The notes beneath the pieces are model-generated. The model saw nothing but the letters and a program-made list of their open reading frames with translations. It searched no databases and was not told where the DNA came from. Of a DNA stretch of 64,000 nt, positions 7,738-17,803 are shown piece after piece (position 1 is the first letter of the stretch; each line of letters begins with the position of its first letter). The translations under genes were made by a program, and so were the position numbers. This DNA comes from Desulfosporosinus sp. Sb-LF (GTDB lineage Bacteria > Bacillota > Desulfitobacteriia > Desulfitobacteriales > Desulfitobacteriaceae). Location of the stretch: assembly GCF_004766055.1 (NCBI RefSeq), contig NZ_SPQR01000012.1:1-64000 (forward strand). The letters run 5' to 3'.

Positions 7738-9474
7738 ATGAAAACATTAATGACAGGCAATGAGGCAATTGCTCGGGGTGTCTACGAATTTGGTGTCAGC
7801 GTTGCTGCAGCCTATCCTGGTACACCAAGCACGGAAATTCTCGAAAATATTGCAAAATACCCAGAAGTTTATTCTCAGTGGTCGCCTAATGAAAAGGTAG
7901 CAATGGAAGTAGGCATAGGCGCAGCCATTGCTGGTGCGCGCTCTATTGTTGCCATGAAAATGGTTGGGGTTAATGTAGCCGCCGATCCGCTTTTTACCGT
8001 AGCTTACACCGGAATTCGTGCTGGCTTAGTCTTGATTTCAGCAGATGATCCTGGAATGCACTCTTCACAAAACGAGCAAGACAATAGACTATACGCGGCG
8101 TTTGCCAAGATACCGCTCTTAGAACCCTCAAACTCCCAGGAGGCTAAAGACATGGTTGGCTTGGCTTTAGAAATTTCCGAAACCTTTGATACCCCGGTTA
8201 TGATACGGATTACGACTCGGATAGCTCACTCCCAAAGTTTAGTAGAGCTAAATGATCCCATTGAACGAGTTGTTAAGACCTATGAACGAAACCCACGTAA
8301 ATACGTCATGCTTCCAGGGAATGGACGAGCCCGGCGTTTAGTCGTAGAGGAAAGGATGCATAAACTGGCTGACTATACCGAAACGGTGGCAGTCAATAAT
8401 ATGGAGCTGCAAGACCAATCCATTGGCATCATCACATCAGGGATTTCCTATCAATATGTCAAAGAGGCTCTTCCCACTGCTTCTATTCTCAAATTAGGAT
8501 TAACCAATCCTTTGCCGTCAGGCTTAATCAAAGAGTTCGCTGCAAAAGTAGATAGACTTTATGTTGTCGAGGAATTAGAGCCTTATATAGAAAAGGAAGT
8601 CCGCATCTTGGGTATCAACGTCATAGGGAAAGAGCTCTTTCCTCCTTACGGCGAACTTTCCGTTCGTATGGTATCGGAAAAAATTAGCGGCCAACCTGGA
8701 ATAACGGTAGCCCCAGCCTTTGACTCTCCAATTCGTCCACCAGTCATGTGCCCTGGTTGCCCACACCGCGGAATATTTTACACCCTAAAACAACTTAAAC
8801 TCGTTGTTTCTGGTGATATTGGCTGTTACACTCTCGGAGCGATGGCTCCACTCGAAGCAATGGATACTACTATCTGCATGGGGGCCTCAATATCTGCAGG
8901 CTTAGGAATGATTAAGGCCCATCCGGAAATGGCCGATAAAATGGTCGCTGTGATTGGCGATTCAACCTTTTTACATTCGGGTATTACCGGACTAATGGAT
9001 GTAGTTTATAATGGCGGAAATCTAACTACTATCATCCTAGATAACTCCATCACAGCCATGACAGGGCATCAGGAAAACCCGTCTACAGGCAAGACTCTCA
9101 TGGGTCAGCCAGCTCCTCAAGTCGACTTTGTTTCTTTGTGCAAAGCCTTGGGAGTAAAGCGAATTACTGAGGTCGATCCTTTTGATCTGAAAACAGTTAA
9201 AGAAATTATCAAGACCGAAGTAGCCGTTCCCGAACCATCAGTGATTATTGCAAGGCGTCCTTGTGCTCTTATTATCAAAAATACCGAAAAACCTCTACAA
9301 GTTGTAGATTGCAACGGCTGCAAAGCGTGCTTAAAACTTGGTTGTCCAGCAATCTCTTTTGATGAAGAAAACAAAACCGCCCAAGTTGACCAAGCACTAT
9401 GTAATGGTTGTGGATTATGTATTAATGTGTGCAAATTTAATGCCTTGCGAAAGGCCGGTGATGGTAATGTCTAA
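7738..9474 (+). CDS. iorA: Indolepyruvate ferredoxin oxidoreductase, alpha subunit
   Basis: Thiamine-diphosphate enzyme oxidising aryl (or branched) 2-oxoacids to acyl-CoA, passing electrons to ferredoxin. Order: the pyruvate:ferredoxin oxidoreductase N-terminal domain with AAYPGTPSTEI near residue 24, the TPP-binding domain with GDIGCYTLGAM and GDSTFLHSGITGL, then a C-terminal two-cluster ferredoxin domain (CNGCKACLKLGCP and CNGCGLCINVC). Length 578 is typical. It starts at ATG 7738 behind GGGGGAG and overlaps iorB, its partner subunit. Its position after buk-ptb suggests that the acyl-CoA product feeds ATP formation (inference). Confidence 0.96.
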   Translation: MKTLMTGNEAIARGVYEFGVSVAAAYPGTPSTEILENIAKYPEVYSQWSPNEKVAMEVGIGAAIAGARSIVAMKMVGVNVAADPLFTVAYTGIRAGLVLISADDPGMHSSQNEQDNRLYAAFAKIPLLEPSNSQEAKDMVGLALEISETFDTPVMIRITTRIAHSQSLVELNDPIERVVKTYERNPRKYVMLPGNGRARRLVVEERMHKLADYTETVAVNNMELQDQSIGIITSGISYQYVKEALPTASILKLGLTNPLPSGLIKEFAAKVDRLYVVEELEPYIEKEVRILGINVIGKELFPPYGELSVRMVSEKISGQPGITVAPAFDSPIRPPVMCPGCPHRGIFYTLKQLKLVVSGDIGCYTLGAMAPLEAMDTTICMGASISAGLGMIKAHPEMADKMVAVIGDSTFLHSGITGLMDVVYNGGNLTTIILDNSITAMTGHQENPSTGKTLMGQPAPQVDFVSLCKALGVKRITEVDPFDLKTVKEIIKTEVAVPEPSVIIARRPCALIIKNTEKPLQVVDCNGCKACLKLGCPAISFDEENKTAQVDQALCNGCGLCINVCKFNALRKAGDGNV

Positions 9475-10048
9475 AATAATTAATGTATTACTCGTGGGAG
9501 TCGGTGGGCAAGGAACAATTTTGGCCTCAAAAATATTAACCCATGCCGCTATTGCTCAGGGTTACGAAGTCAAAATGTCAGAAATCCATGGTATGGCTCA
9601 ACGAGGTGGATCAGTAGTAACTCAAGTCCGTATGGGAGAAAACGTTTACTCTCCGGTCATCGAACCAGGAGAAGCAGACTTTATCGTTGCCTTCGAGCAG
9701 TTAGAAGCTTATCGGTGGGCTCACTTCTTAAAAAAAGATGGCGTCTTAATCGTTAACACCCAAAAGATAGTCCCTTTGCCGGTACTCATCGGAGCCGCAA
9801 CTTACCCGGACAGTATCCTTGACGACCTTAAAGGTCGAGTCGGTCGTTTTGTCGAATTGGACGGATTAAAATTAGCTTCCGAAGCTGGTAATGCCAAAGC
9901 CACAAATGTTGTGCTAATGGGGGTCCTCTCCAAATATATGGAATTTTCGGAGGATTTCTGGCAAAATGCCCTTGAGGCAAGGATCCCAGCCAAGTTGCTG
10001 GAATTAAATAAGAAAGCCTTTGCTTCTGGGATCGCCGAGGCAAAGTGA
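9467..10048 (+). CDS. iorB: Indolepyruvate ferredoxin oxidoreductase, beta subunit
   Basis: The small gamma-type subunit of the 2-oxoacid:ferredoxin oxidoreductase, which carries the CoA-side domain. The N-terminus VLLVGVGGQGTILASKIL and the EIHGMAQRGGSVVTQVR block are diagnostic. From ATG 9467 it is 193 residues; ATG 9461 is only two codons earlier and equally possible, whereas the frame open upstream to 9338 lies inside iorA. It overlaps the iorA stop by eight bases, so the subunits are coupled. A weak hairpin with CTTTT follows at about 10,273. Confidence 0.95.
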   Translation: MSKIINVLLVGVGGQGTILASKILTHAAIAQGYEVKMSEIHGMAQRGGSVVTQVRMGENVYSPVIEPGEADFIVAFEQLEAYRWAHFLKKDGVLIVNTQKIVPLPVLIGAATYPDSILDDLKGRVGRFVELDGLKLASEAGNAKATNVVLMGVLSKYMEFSEDFWQNALEARIPAKLLELNKKAFASGIAEAK

Positions 10049-10272
10049 ACACATTCAACTAAAGTTGAACACTGAGGCTTGGGTAGAACATTCTCAGCGG
10101 ATGATACTTTAAGGTCCTTGTACTTTCTATGATGGTTTCCATGGAGATTATCGTAGAGTACGGGGTACCATTCCCAGTTAAAGAAGTAGGAATCTCATCG
10201 ATGGATAACCTGTACTGATTATTTTGACAATATCAACTTTCGATAACTAGTTTAAGAGTTATTCTGAATAAA

Positions 10273-10307
10273 GTCGTTGCGTATTCTTGCGAAGCGACCT
10301 TTTCGTT
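10273..10307 (+). terminator. Weak terminator-like hairpin after iorAB
   Basis: GTCGTTGCG can pair with GCGAAGCGAC, with one internal mismatch, and CTTTT follows. It is the only candidate terminator close behind iorB. Confidence 0.4.
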
Positions 10308-10504
10308 TAATGCTCAGCTACGGCTCTTTCAAGGATCTTCTTTAGCACCATATACTCTACCACTTTCCCTTGGGACAGAAGCCTTAATTCTTTTATAAAC
10401 TAATTTTAGTTCAATCGCTGATCCAAGTTCAAATAAATTAATTAAAGATTTAAGTATGGTTGTAAGACAGTATTAACTAGCATACAGCCAAGTCTGGTAG
10501 GCCC

Positions 10505-10567
10505 GAGACGAGGGGGGCAGTCCTTTTAACACTTATAATGTGTCAAAAGGACTGCCCCCCTCGTCTC
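10505..10567. repeat. Long inverted repeat with 28-bp arms
   Basis: Arms 10,505-10,532 and 10,540-10,567 pair at 27 of 28 positions around a TTATAAT loop. The outer 23 bp are GC-rich with a run of six G paired to six C. It lies between convergent transcription units (iorAB rightward, aminotransferase leftward) but has no T-run on either side. It could be a bidirectional transcription stop, an RNA-stabilising structure or the remnant of a small mobile element. Confidence 0.85.
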
Positions 10568-10618
10568 GAAGATTGAGGACAATCAGAAAAGTTGTCCAGG
10601 TTACATCTTATATGGTAC

Positions 10619-10768
10619 CTATTCTTTTAGATTGATTACTTCTTCCGAATCCTCTTGAGGAACATGGTCATGTAAACGTCCTGCACGTCGGACCGCTTCC
10701 CGAAGCAAAAACTCAATGTGCGCATTGACACTTCTGAGTTCATCCGCTGCCCAGCAGGGGCCTTTCTT
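10619..10768 (-). pseudogene. Remnant of an Arc/MetJ-like small DNA-binding protein
   Basis: On the minus strand a frame of 49 codons without a usable start reads [20 protein letters not shown], then a short acidic tail ending at TAG 10,621-10,619. The [15 protein letters not shown] segment is the typical second helix of Arc-family ribbon-helix-helix proteins, in which an N-terminal strand (about 15-20 residues) should precede it. Here an in-frame TGA lies just upstream (10,771-10,769) and no N-terminal strand is found in any frame. I therefore read it as a 5'-truncated gene. Full-length relatives are usually 50-60 residues. Confidence 0.55.
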
Positions 10769-10877
10769 TCACATGGCTCTAGTTTGACTGCTTTTAAATT
10801 CTTAATGTCTAACCAGAAAATTAAAATTGGTTAGTTATTAGTTATAGGAAACAAAAATAAATTTAATGGAGATTGAA

Positions 10878-12053
<1,176 letters not shown>

Positions 12054-12091
12054 TTTAAACATCCCTTTCTTTTTTGAAATTTGGTCTGAGA

Positions 12092-13069
12092 TTACGATTT
12101 GTAAACTTCGGGGTTGAGACAATTCGGGGGAAGTTCTCCTCTCATGGCCGCTAAGATGTTGGACACAGCGATGGTGCCCATTTTGGTGCGGGTATCAATC
12201 GTGGCACTGGCGATGTGTGGACAGAGGATGGCATTGTTGAGCTCTTTAAGGCCTTCCACAAGCTCTGGTTCAAATTCGTAGACATCAAGCCCTGCTCCCC
12301 AGATTTCCCCTGTCTGTAAGGCTTTGACGAGTGCTAGTTCGTCTATGACAGGACCGCGGGAAGTATTGATAAGAATCGCTGTTTTTTTCATAAGTTTTAA
12401 CTCTTTTTCGCCGATCAAATGGTGTGTTTCGGGGAGAAGTGGAGTATGGATCGAAACAAAATCCGATTCTTTGAGAAGCGTTTCTAGATCGACGTATTGA
12501 CCGTCGGTTTCTTGTTCAAATTGGGGATTCGCAGCTGTGCTAGTGTAGAGAACTTTTATATCGAAGGCTTTTGCCCTTTTGGCAAAAGATAAGCCTATTC
12601 TTCCGGCGCCGATGACTCCCACCGTTTTGCTCATGACGTCCTGCCCTAGAAAGAGCATTGGCCCCCAACCGTCAAATTTACCCATCCTTGTGTATTTATC
12701 CGATTCTGCGACTCTCCGAGCAGTGGAAAACAATAATGCCCAGGCCATTTCAGCAGTGGTATCAGTAAGTACACCGGGGGTGTTTGAGACCATAATTCCT
12801 CGTTCTGTGGCGGAGGGGATATCTATGTTGTTATAGCCGACCGCATAGTTCGCAAATATTTTGGCGCCTTGAGCTGCATCCATTACCTCAGCATCTATAG
12901 GGTCTGTTAGTAAACTTAACACGGCATCCCTGCCCTTAACATTTCCCAAAAGTTGTGGTTTTGTCAGAACTTGGCCCGTGCGATTGACTTCAATGTCGCA
13001 ATGTTCTGCGAGCATATTTAGTGCTGGTTCAGGAATTTCGTTCGTGACATAAACGTTCCACCTACTCAT
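12092..13069 (-). CDS. D-2-hydroxyacid dehydrogenase (glyoxylate/hydroxypyruvate reductase-like)
   Basis: NAD(P)-dependent cytoplasmic reductase of the GyaR/SerA family (325 residues). The Rossmann motif GVIGAGRIGLSFAKRAKAF lies in the middle; the catalytic triad is visible as Arg in NTSRGPVID, Glu in DVYEFEP and His in CPHIASAT. A good GGGAGG site precedes ATG 13,069. It is the first gene of a leftward operon with the aminotransferase and diverges from a GntR regulator whose putative operator lies in between. The pair could interconvert an amino acid, its oxoacid and its hydroxyacid, for example serine-hydroxypyruvate-glycerate or an aryl series. Confidence 0.9.
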   Translation of the reverse strand: MSRWNVYVTNEIPEPALNMLAEHCDIEVNRTGQVLTKPQLLGNVKGRDAVLSLLTDPIDAEVMDAAQGAKIFANYAVGYNNIDIPSATERGIMVSNTPGVLTDTTAEMAWALLFSTARRVAESDKYTRMGKFDGWGPMLFLGQDVMSKTVGVIGAGRIGLSFAKRAKAFDIKVLYTSTAANPQFEQETDGQYVDLETLLKESDFVSIHTPLLPETHHLIGEKELKLMKKTAILINTSRGPVIDELALVKALQTGEIWGAGLDVYEFEPELVEGLKELNNAILCPHIASATIDTRTKMGTIAVSNILAAMRGELPPNCLNPEVYKS

Positions 13070-13173
13070 TTTCTGCCTCCCACTCTTTAGTCTAATAGAT
13101 AATAATTATAAGGGTATTATACCAAAAGCCTTGAGTATTATTACGTCATTTATAATTAAATATTAACGGTTTT

Positions 13174-13190
13174 TGGTATACCGTATACTA
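13174..13190. promoter_or_regulatory. Putative GntR operator in the divergent promoter region
   Basis: TGGTATACCGTATACTA is an almost perfect palindrome: GTATAC-C-GTATAC with one outer mismatch. It shares the GTATAC-N-GTATAC core with the perfect palindrome behind the regulator gene. A lone half site (TATACCAAAA) lies near 13,118. Confidence 0.7.
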
Positions 13191-13265
13191 CTTTTTCTTG
13201 CTTTTTTGTTCAAACGAATTATACTTGATTTATGATGGATATAAATCTAAAAGGAGAGAGGGCAA

Positions 13266-13943
13266 GTGGAATATCAATTTTCACCTATTAAATTCAATGA
13301 CATGAGCCATATCCGTGATTCTGTGTTTTCAATTCTGAGAAATGCAATTCTTGATAAAAAACTTAAACCAGGGCAAAGGCTCGTGGAACGCACGATTGCA
13401 GAACAACTTGGGGTTAGCAGAACTCCAGTGCGCGAAGCAATTCGTAAGCTCGAATTAGAACGGTTAGTCACGCATATTCCTAGAAAGGGGGTCGTGGTTT
13501 CAGGATTCACTAAGGAGGATATTATGGAGATTCTGCTCATTAGAGCATCCTTGGAAGCCCTAATTTGTAGTATTGCTGCGACAAAAATTAAACCTAAAGA
13601 CGTGGAACGGCTTCAATCCCTTGCTAAGGAGATTTTAGAGGAACACGAAAATGAAAATTTCACAAGGTCCAACAAATTAAACGATAAGTTTCATGAGATC
13701 GTCTACAGAGCTGCGGAAAGCCCAAGAGTGTACAATTTATTCAATACGTTACGCGAGTATATTACCAAATTTACACAAGTGGCTTATTATAAACCTGGTC
13801 GACCTGAAGAAGTATGGATTGAACATAGTGAGATCATTCAGGCGTTGCGAGACCATGATAAGTTGAGGGCTGATGCCGCTGCGAAAAGACATGTTGAGAA
13901 TTCTAGTAAGGCGTTTTTGGAAATGGCCTCTTGGGATAAATAA
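13266..13943 (+). CDS. GntR-family transcriptional regulator (FadR subfamily)
   Basis: A 225-residue DNA-binding regulator. The winged helix-turn-helix covers about residues 15-80 (ERTIAEQLGVSRTPVREAIR, then RKGVVVSGF in the wing); an FCD ligand-binding domain follows, with the R..LE..I and later H-rich positions typical of metal/carboxylate binding. GTG 13,266 follows AAAGGAGAG. It is divergent from the dehydrogenase-aminotransferase operon, and matching palindromes lie on both sides of it. By analogy with FadR-type proteins it probably represses the operon and itself in response to an organic acid (inference). Confidence 0.93.
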   Translation: MEYQFSPIKFNDMSHIRDSVFSILRNAILDKKLKPGQRLVERTIAEQLGVSRTPVREAIRKLELERLVTHIPRKGVVVSGFTKEDIMEILLIRASLEALICSIAATKIKPKDVERLQSLAKEILEEHENENFTRSNKLNDKFHEIVYRAAESPRVYNLFNTLREYITKFTQVAYYKPGRPEEVWIEHSEIIQALRDHDKLRADAAAKRHVENSSKAFLEMASWDK

Positions 13944-13955
13944 TTGTTTTCACCG

Positions 13956-13988
13956 AATTAATTTGGTATACGGTATACCAAATTAATT
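13956..13988. promoter_or_regulatory. Perfect 33-bp palindrome, putative GntR operator
   Basis: The two 16-base arms (13,956-13,971 and 13,973-13,988) are exact reverse complements around one G, with core GTATAC-G-GTATAC. It starts 13 bases after the regulator stop and lies about 180 bases upstream of the chromate-transporter genes. Confidence 0.75.
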
Positions 13989-14164
13989 AGAAACGAACAA
14001 TGGATAAACTAGATAATAACTAATAGATTTAGAACTATATAAAAGAATAATAAGAAGAATAAATAAGGAACGGTAGCTAGGAAACTTAAAAGACTATGGT
14101 TAGATCGAGTAAATTAGTAAAAGTACGCGTTTTTAAGTAAAGCTTAGAGAAAGTAGGAGAATAC

Positions 14165-14728
14165 ATGAACATATTTCTAGAGATGTTCATTACCTTTTTC
14201 AAAATTGGTTGTTTGGCCTTTGGCGGAGGGTATGCTGTTATAGCCATACTTCAAAAAGAAGTTGTCGAATTAAAGCAATGGGTGGGCAATGATGAATTGA
14301 CAGATATTATGGCTATTTCCCAAACCCTGCCAGGGATCATCTTTGTCAATTCGGCGACGATGATTGGCTATCGAAGAAAAGGTATTCTAGGCGCGATCGT
14401 TGCCACGTTCTCGTCCATCCTTCCAACCTTTTTTTTGATACTGATCCTGACCTTTGTGATATGGGGCTTCACGGATAATATCTTTGTCCACAAAGCTTTC
14501 ACGGGAATTCTCCTGGGCGTCACTGCTTTGATCCTTAATTCTGTTAAGAAAACCTGGAAGACAGCAGTCAAACATTACTCAGACATCGTCTTGGCTCTCT
14601 TGGCGACTGGCCTTTTACTCTTTACAAGTGTTAACGTTGTTTTTATTCTTCTGCTTATGGCGGGGCTGGGCTTTGGTCGAAATATGTATTTCATGAAGGC
14701 AGGAGGCAAGCAAAATGAAGCTCTTTGA
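14165..14728 (+). CDS. chrA: Chromate transporter, short-chain ChrA subunit 1
   Basis: Polytopic membrane protein of the CHR family, 187 residues, about five or six membrane segments. The FKIGCLAFGGGYAVIAILQKEV start and the ISQTLPGIIFVNSATMIGYR segment are the CHR signature. It represents half of a classical ChrA of about 400 residues; the second half is the next gene. ATG 14,165 follows AGTAGGAG. The CHR family exports chromate or a related oxyanion, possibly sulfate-linked; the true substrate here is unknown. Confidence 0.9.
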   Translation: MNIFLEMFITFFKIGCLAFGGGYAVIAILQKEVVELKQWVGNDELTDIMAISQTLPGIIFVNSATMIGYRRKGILGAIVATFSSILPTFFLILILTFVIWGFTDNIFVHKAFTGILLGVTALILNSVKKTWKTAVKHYSDIVLALLATGLLLFTSVNVVFILLLMAGLGFGRNMYFMKAGGKQNEAL

Positions 14729-15266
14729 ATTATTTCTCGTATTTTTAAAAATTGGGGCTGTTAGTTTTGGCGGCGGTTACGCCATGATACCATTTTTTGA
14801 GACAGAAATGGTATCCCATAAGTGGGTATCATTGACTGATTATGTCAAAGTTATTGCTATTGCACAGGTTGTACCCGGGCCTTTTGCCGTAGATTCATCG
14901 TCTTATATCGGCTTTAAAGTAGCAGGCATTCTTGGTGCATTGATTGCTACCATAGCCCTCTGTATTCCGTCATTTACTGCTTCTGTAATCATCACCAAAT
15001 TCTATGCTCAGTTTAAAAAGAACAAGTATGTAAATGCCCTTTTAATGGGTGTGAGACCGGCTGTACTTGGTCTCCTTATCAGTGCTGCCTACATAATTGG
15101 AATTAAACCTTTGTTTCAGGTAAATAATACCATCATATCTTTAACAATGCTGAAAGCTATTATTGTGATAGGTATCGGATATTATATACTAAACCAGAAA
15201 AAAATCAAAGTAGGTACATTCACGTTTATGGCTGCTTCAGCGATAATCGGTATAGTATTATTCTGA
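14715..15266 (+). CDS. chrA: Chromate transporter, short-chain ChrA subunit 2
   Basis: The second half-size CHR protein (183 residues), homologous to its neighbour: FLKIGAVSFGGGYAMIPFFETEMV and IAQVVPGPFAVDSSSYIGFK repeat the same signature. It starts at ATG 14,715 behind AGGAGG and overlaps the first gene by 14 bases, so the two are translated together and probably act as a heterodimer with opposite membrane topology, as known for paired short CHR proteins. Confidence 0.9.
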   Translation: MKLFELFLVFLKIGAVSFGGGYAMIPFFETEMVSHKWVSLTDYVKVIAIAQVVPGPFAVDSSSYIGFKVAGILGALIATIALCIPSFTASVIITKFYAQFKKNKYVNALLMGVRPAVLGLLISAAYIIGIKPLFQVNNTIISLTMLKAIIVIGIGYYILNQKKIKVGTFTFMAASAIIGIVLF

Positions 15267-15313
15267 TAAGCCTACGCCTTAGAAGTCTCAATTAGGCTAG
15301 GTAAACTTACACT

Positions 15314-15355
15314 GCCTGTGCCTTGTGCCTGACTCTACGGCATGGGCTATTTTTC
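15314..15355 (+). terminator. Rho-independent terminator after chrA pair
   Basis: GCCTGTGCC pairs with GGCATGGGC (with wobbles), followed by TATTTTTC. Confidence 0.55.
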
Positions 15356-15469
15356 TGCCTATTTTAATAAAGATTAGGCATCTAATTGCGGAAAAATAAT
15401 GAGTATAAATATCGGAAATAGGTCATTTTAATATAGAATTTTAGTGTAAATAACAAGGAGTGAACATAT

Positions 15470-16339
15470 ATGAGCCAGGCGAAAACACCTCAACCAACGT
15501 TTCCTGCACAACAACAGGGGCAACAACCGGGTCTGGAATCGCTGATGAATCCGTTACCTGTCGCTGAAGATCCAGCGTATTTGGGAGGGTCAAAACTAAC
15601 AGGGAAAACTGCGATTATCACCGGAGGAGACAGCGGAATCGGTCGTGCCGTGTCTATTGCCTTTGCCAAAGAAGGGGCCGATGTCATGTTGGTCTATTTG
15701 AATGAACATGGCGACGCTCAGGCAACAAAAGCACGTGTGGAACAATTGGGGCGCCGTTGTACGGTTTTGGCTGGCGACATTGGAGATGAAGTATTCTGTC
15801 AGGAAGTGATCGATTATGCGCTTCAGAACTTTGGCAAACTAGATATTCTAGTTAATAATGCAGGAGAACAACATCCTCAAAACAGTTTGCTTGATATAAC
15901 AAGTGCTCAGCTTGAAAGAACCTTTCGCACCAATATTTTTGGCTACTTTTACTTAACAAAAGCGGCGTTACCCCATCTCAAATCAGGCAGCGTAATTATT
16001 AATACAGCATCAATAACAGCGTATGAGGGGCATGATCAATTGATTGATTATGCTGCGAGCAAAGGAGCTGTCGTTTCCTTCAACCGTTCCTTATCAGAAT
16101 CACTTTGTAAATTAGGGATTCGAGTCAACGGAGTTGCTCCCGGTCCGATCTGGACTCCATTAATTCCGTCTACATTTCAAGCGGAGCATGTTGCAAATTT
16201 CGGAAGCACAACTCCTATGCAACGAGCTGGGCAACCGAAGGAACTAGCACCAGCTTACGTTTTTCTTGCTTCAGATGATTCCTCTTATATGTCAGGCCAG
16301 ATACTTCACATTAATGGGGGCACCATTATTAACTCGTAG
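15470..16339 (+). CDS. SDR-family NAD(P)-dependent oxidoreductase (general stress YhdF/YghA type)
   Basis: A 289-residue short-chain dehydrogenase. A Gln/Pro-rich N-terminal extension of about 45 residues precedes the Rossmann core; GGDSGIGR is the cofactor loop, NNAG the structural motif and YAASK the catalytic Tyr/Lys pair, with Ser in NTASITAY. The extension and the GEQHPQ segment are typical of the Bacillus YhdF/GSP39 group, whose members are often stress-induced. ATG 15,470 follows AAGGAGTG. The gene stands alone between two terminators. Natural substrate is unknown. Confidence 0.9.
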   Translation: MSQAKTPQPTFPAQQQGQQPGLESLMNPLPVAEDPAYLGGSKLTGKTAIITGGDSGIGRAVSIAFAKEGADVMLVYLNEHGDAQATKARVEQLGRRCTVLAGDIGDEVFCQEVIDYALQNFGKLDILVNNAGEQHPQNSLLDITSAQLERTFRTNIFGYFYLTKAALPHLKSGSVIINTASITAYEGHDQLIDYAASKGAVVSFNRSLSESLCKLGIRVNGVAPGPIWTPLIPSTFQAEHVANFGSTTPMQRAGQPKELAPAYVFLASDDSSYMSGQILHINGGTIINS

Positions 16340-16360
16340 CCAATCCCAAATTCGAAGAAT

Positions 16361-16399
16361 CGAGAAAAACTGCAGGACTGGTTCCTGCGGTTTTTCTCG
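16361..16399 (+). terminator. Rho-independent terminator after the SDR gene
   Basis: CGAGAAAAACTGCAGGA pairs with TCCTGCGGTTTTTCTCG (17 bp, one wobble); the descending arm contains TTTTT. Confidence 0.85.
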
Positions 16400-16632
16400 T
16401 ATGCCTAATTTCTTTCTGTAGACAAGTTGATGATTGTAATTTGTCATTTCAAATCGTGATTAAGATCACATTATTACACTTGATCATTCATTATACTGGT
16501 AAAGTACTTCTCGAAATCCAATTAAAAGCAGTTCTTGATTTTAACCCGAAGTGTTATAGTATCATAGTATTAGTTACATGCATCGAATGATAAGATTTAT
16601 ACTAAAAATATTTAAAAAGAGAGGTGGTTGCA

Positions 16633-17631
16633 ATGTTTTCCAAATTTAATAAATATTTTTCGTTAAGGAACGTTGTCCAGTTTATGTTTGCTTTCCTTGT
16701 TCTTTATATTGGCATGGTTTTTGTTGCTTTTATCGGAAATATTGATAATAATACTTTACCAGTCGTTAATCGGCCTGCCGGGGTTGAAGCCTTTTTGCCG
16801 ATTAGTGCCTTAGTTGGACTAAAGGCTTGGATCGCGACAGGGGTTTTTGACTCTATCCATCCTGCAGGTTTAATAATTTTGCTGGCAGCTGTCACAGTAT
16901 CCTTGTTGATTAAAAGGACCTTCTGCTCTTGGATCTGTCCGATCGGGACGCTTTCTGAAGGTCTGGCGAAAATCGGACGACAGCTGTTTGGACGGAATTT
17001 TATCATGCCTAACTGGTTGGACAATGTTCTCAGATCTGTCAAGTACATCATTTTGTTCTTTTTCTCCGCTGCTATCATCTTCGGAATGAGTGGGTCTGAA
17101 GCTTCATCATTCCTACAAACGCCTTACAATATGGTGTCAGATGTTAAAATGCTTAGGTTTTTTCAAAATCTGAGTATAGTGGGAATGAGCATAATTGGAG
17201 TATTAGTATTTCTTTCGATGCTCTTTGAAAATTTCTGGTGCCGTTATCTATGTCCTTATGGTGGGCTGTTGGGGCTCTTTAGTATATTAAGTCCGTTAAA
17301 AATTACTCGAAATGAGTCTTCCTGTATTCAGTGTGGGAAATGTACAAAAAGTTGCCCAAACCGCATTAATGTTGAAGTGGCGAAGAGGGTTTGGTCCCCT
17401 GAGTGTACAGGGTGTTTAAAATGTGTTGATCAATGTCCGGTCAAAGAAACCTTATCGTTTAAATCGTCGAGGAAGCATGGAACTCTCTCTCCACAGATAC
17501 TCGCCCTTTCAGTGATTGGTCTTTGGACTTTAATTATAATTGTTGGCAAAATGACAGGGCATTGGGAGACCAATATAACAACGGAGATGTATAGAAAACT
17601 TCTTCCTCTAGTCGATCAAATAGGACTCTAA
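16633..17631 (+). CDS. 4Fe-4S membrane ferredoxin, NapH/YccM/NosR-like
   Basis: A 332-residue membrane iron-sulfur protein. About five membrane segments; paired CSWICPIGTLSE and CRYLCPYGGLLG motifs lie at membrane ends, and a C-terminal cytoplasmic domain carries two 4Fe-4S motifs (CIQCGKCTKSCP and CTGCLKCVDQCP). NapH-type proteins take electrons from menaquinol and pass them to a periplasmic or membrane partner. ATG 16,633 is chosen since AGAGAGGTGG lies just upstream. It has its own terminator and is followed by an unrecognised membrane protein in the same direction; no reductase partner is adjacent. Confidence 0.88.
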   Translation: MFSKFNKYFSLRNVVQFMFAFLVLYIGMVFVAFIGNIDNNTLPVVNRPAGVEAFLPISALVGLKAWIATGVFDSIHPAGLIILLAAVTVSLLIKRTFCSWICPIGTLSEGLAKIGRQLFGRNFIMPNWLDNVLRSVKYIILFFFSAAIIFGMSGSEASSFLQTPYNMVSDVKMLRFFQNLSIVGMSIIGVLVFLSMLFENFWCRYLCPYGGLLGLFSILSPLKITRNESSCIQCGKCTKSCPNRINVEVAKRVWSPECTGCLKCVDQCPVKETLSFKSSRKHGTLSPQILALSVIGLWTLIIIVGKMTGHWETNITTEMYRKLLPLVDQIGL

Positions 17632-17659
17632 CTGTGTATGTGTTTGAAATCCAAACCAC

Positions 17660-17694
17660 GCCACTCGTTTGAATGTAAGCGGGTGGTGTTTTTT
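17660..17694 (+). terminator. Rho-independent terminator after the NapH-like gene
   Basis: GCCACTCG pairs with CGGGTGGT (8 bp with wobbles), followed by GTTTTTT. Confidence 0.7.
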
Positions 17695-17803
17695 GTGCTC
17701 AGAGGAAAAAGGAATTAGTTTAATCAGAATTATAAGAATATTCAGTTGACCAAAGAGGCCTTTGCTGATATACTATTATCAATAAACGAGAGGAGGAATG
17801 GCA

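Noticed and set aside
10110-10212. A 37-codon open frame in the spacer behind iorB
   Set aside because: No start-site context and no family likeness; the spacer seems non-coding.
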